Source: RGIG3135 sp964477115 (GTDB taxonomy: Bacteria; Actinomycetota; Coriobacteriia; Coriobacteriales; Eggerthellaceae). Taken from it: a stretch of 6,285 bases of DNA. The stretch lies in assembly GCA_964477115.1 (NCBI GenBank), contig CAYZCY010000056.1:1-6285 (forward strand), read 5' to 3'. A program made the translations under genes and the position numbers. The notes under the pieces were generated by a model. The model saw only the letters and a program-made list of their open reading frames with translations. It had not been told where the DNA came from and searched no databases. Within the stretch, counting starts at the first letter, position 1, and every line of letters starts with the position of its first letter. Of this stretch, positions 5,803 through 6,285 are shown in pieces.

Positions 5803-5811
5803 TGTTAAAAT
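5803..5811 (+). promoter_or_regulatory. Candidate extended -10 promoter for the YbjQ gene
   Basis: TGTTAAAAT fits the extended -10 pattern TGn followed by TAAAAT (5 of 6 to consensus), 38 nt before the ATG at 5850. No -35 is visible in the GC-rich DNA upstream, which an extended -10 can tolerate. It would make the YbjQ gene at least partly independent of the operon before it. Confidence 0.45.
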
Positions 5812-5837
5812 TTCGGACAAGGTAAAGCTTGAACCGC

Positions 5838-5844
5838 AAAGGAG
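5838..5844 (+). promoter_or_regulatory. Ribosome binding site deciding the YbjQ gene start
   Basis: AAAGGAG lies 5 nt before ATG 5850. The open frame reaches back to a TTG at 5829, but that start would place this ribosome site inside the coding region and add seven residues not usual for the family. Confidence 0.75.
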
Positions 5845-5849
5845 AGGCA

Positions 5850-6173
5850 ATGATCGTCACCACCACCCAAAACGTTGACGGCTACGTCGTAACCGGATAC
5901 TACGGCATCGTGTTCGGCGAGGTCATCACGGGCATCAACTTTCTGAAGGATATCGGCGCCGGTCTTCGCAACATTGTCGGCGGCCGCAGCCAAGGCTACG
6001 AAGACGAGCTCGTGAACGCACGCAACGAGGCGATTGCCGAGCTGGAGAAGCGTGCAGCAGCCATGGGGGCCCACGCCGTCATCGGCGTCGACATTGACTA
6101 CGAGGTGCTCGGTCAGGGCAACATGCTCATGGTCACCGCTTCCGGCACGGCTGTTACGCTTGCTCGCGCATAG
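5850..6173 (+). CDS. YbjQ/UPF0145 family protein
   Basis: A 107-residue protein that matches the whole family: MIVTTTQNVDGY at the start, YYGIVFGEV (18-26), then IVGGRSQGYE (42-51), the long charged helix (about 52-72), and the closing strands GAHAVIGVDIDYEVLG and NMLMVTASGTAV. Family members are small, cytoplasmic and form ring-like oligomers in known structures; their function is not established, though metal or small-molecule binding has been suggested. Length and start are normal. It follows the J-protein gene after 104 nt with a likely promoter of its own. The gene is common and usually single, so its place here may be incidental rather than functional. Confidence 0.9.
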   Translation: MIVTTTQNVDGYVVTGYYGIVFGEVITGINFLKDIGAGLRNIVGGRSQGYEDELVNARNEAIAELEKRAAAMGAHAVIGVDIDYEVLGQGNMLMVTASGTAVTLARA

Positions 6174-6210
6174 CGCTTGGGCTTGAGCATATCGCCTCCA
6201 AGCACGCCAA

Positions 6211-6229
6211 CCACGAAAACACGAATTGT
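6211..6229. repeat. 19-bp direct repeat, copy 1
   Basis: CCACGAAAACACGAATTGT. It matches copy 2 at 6244-6262 in 18 of 19 bases; the only difference is A at 6221 against G at 6254. The repeat period is 33 bp. Confidence 0.75.
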
Positions 6230-6243
6230 CTGAAGCCATATTT

Positions 6244-6262
6244 CCACGAAAACGCGAATTGT
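6244..6262. repeat. 19-bp direct repeat, copy 2
   Basis: CCACGAAAACGCGAATTGT, separated from copy 1 by 14 unrelated bases. No third copy is visible at the same period on either side within the window, although only 23 bases remain to the right. Confidence 0.75.
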
Positions 6263-6285
6263 TGCTCATAAACCCGTACTGGCGA

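Noticed and set aside
6175..6203. Possible terminator after the YbjQ gene (GCTTGG with CCAAGC)
   Set aside because: Only a 6-bp stem around a 17-nt loop and no T-tract follows, so it is not a convincing intrinsic terminator.
6211..6262. CRISPR array
   Set aside because: Only two short repeats with a 14-nt spacer; CRISPR spacers are about twice that and no cas gene is present.
5805..6269. 154-codon open frame on the - strand covering the YbjQ gene
   Set aside because: Most of it is antisense to a clear YbjQ gene and it has no ribosome site. Only its start, across the direct repeats, is of interest and is reported separately.

Overview
The window looks like chromosomal DNA from a GC-rich, anaerobic, actinobacterial-type organism, most likely a member of the Coriobacteriia (Eggerthellaceae-like). 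That placement is an inference from base composition, the GTG/TTG starts with strong AAGGAG-type ribosome sites, and the mix of families (DUF5685, J-domain/TPR protein with a cysteine tail, YbjQ, CbxX-type AAA+). No rRNA, tRNA, insertion sequence, phage gene or CRISPR array was found.

Layout. Positions 1-241 are non-coding, or hold the last codons of an upstream gene; they contain two GC-rich hairpins that compete for the same bases. Positions 242-2752 form a two-gene + strand unit: a small YbjN-domain protein and a 686-residue CbxX/CfxQ-type AAA+ ATPase. The ATPase carries a degenerate ATPase-like module in front of an intact one. A GtrA-type membrane protein (2795-3208, - strand) converges on it. 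A 72-codon orphan gene (3371-3589, +) is transcribed divergently from the GtrA gene.

A strikingly A/T-only island (about 3687-3724), with a perfect TATAAT inside a 14-bp palindrome, precedes a tight three-gene + strand operon. Its members are a membrane-anchored zinc-ribbon protein (3755-4171), a DUF5685 protein (4182-4994) and a J-domain/TPR protein whose seven cysteines all sit in its last 24 residues (4996-5745). The gaps are 10 nt and 1 nt. A YbjQ/UPF0145 gene with its own likely extended -10 promoter follows (5850-6173). The right end carries two near-identical 19-bp direct repeats, 33 bp apart.

How the genes may work together (inference): most products resemble protein-handling machinery. 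There is a chaperone-fold YbjN protein with an AAA+ remodelling ATPase, and a J-protein (Hsp70 co-chaperone) co-transcribed with two cysteine-containing partners, one of them at the membrane. The DUF5685 protein shows two DxxxD motifs that recall head-to-head isoprenoid synthases, which raises the possibility of a lipid- or metal-related client. None of these loci has an assigned function that can be proved from sequence alone; the three-gene operon is the best candidate for an undescribed system.
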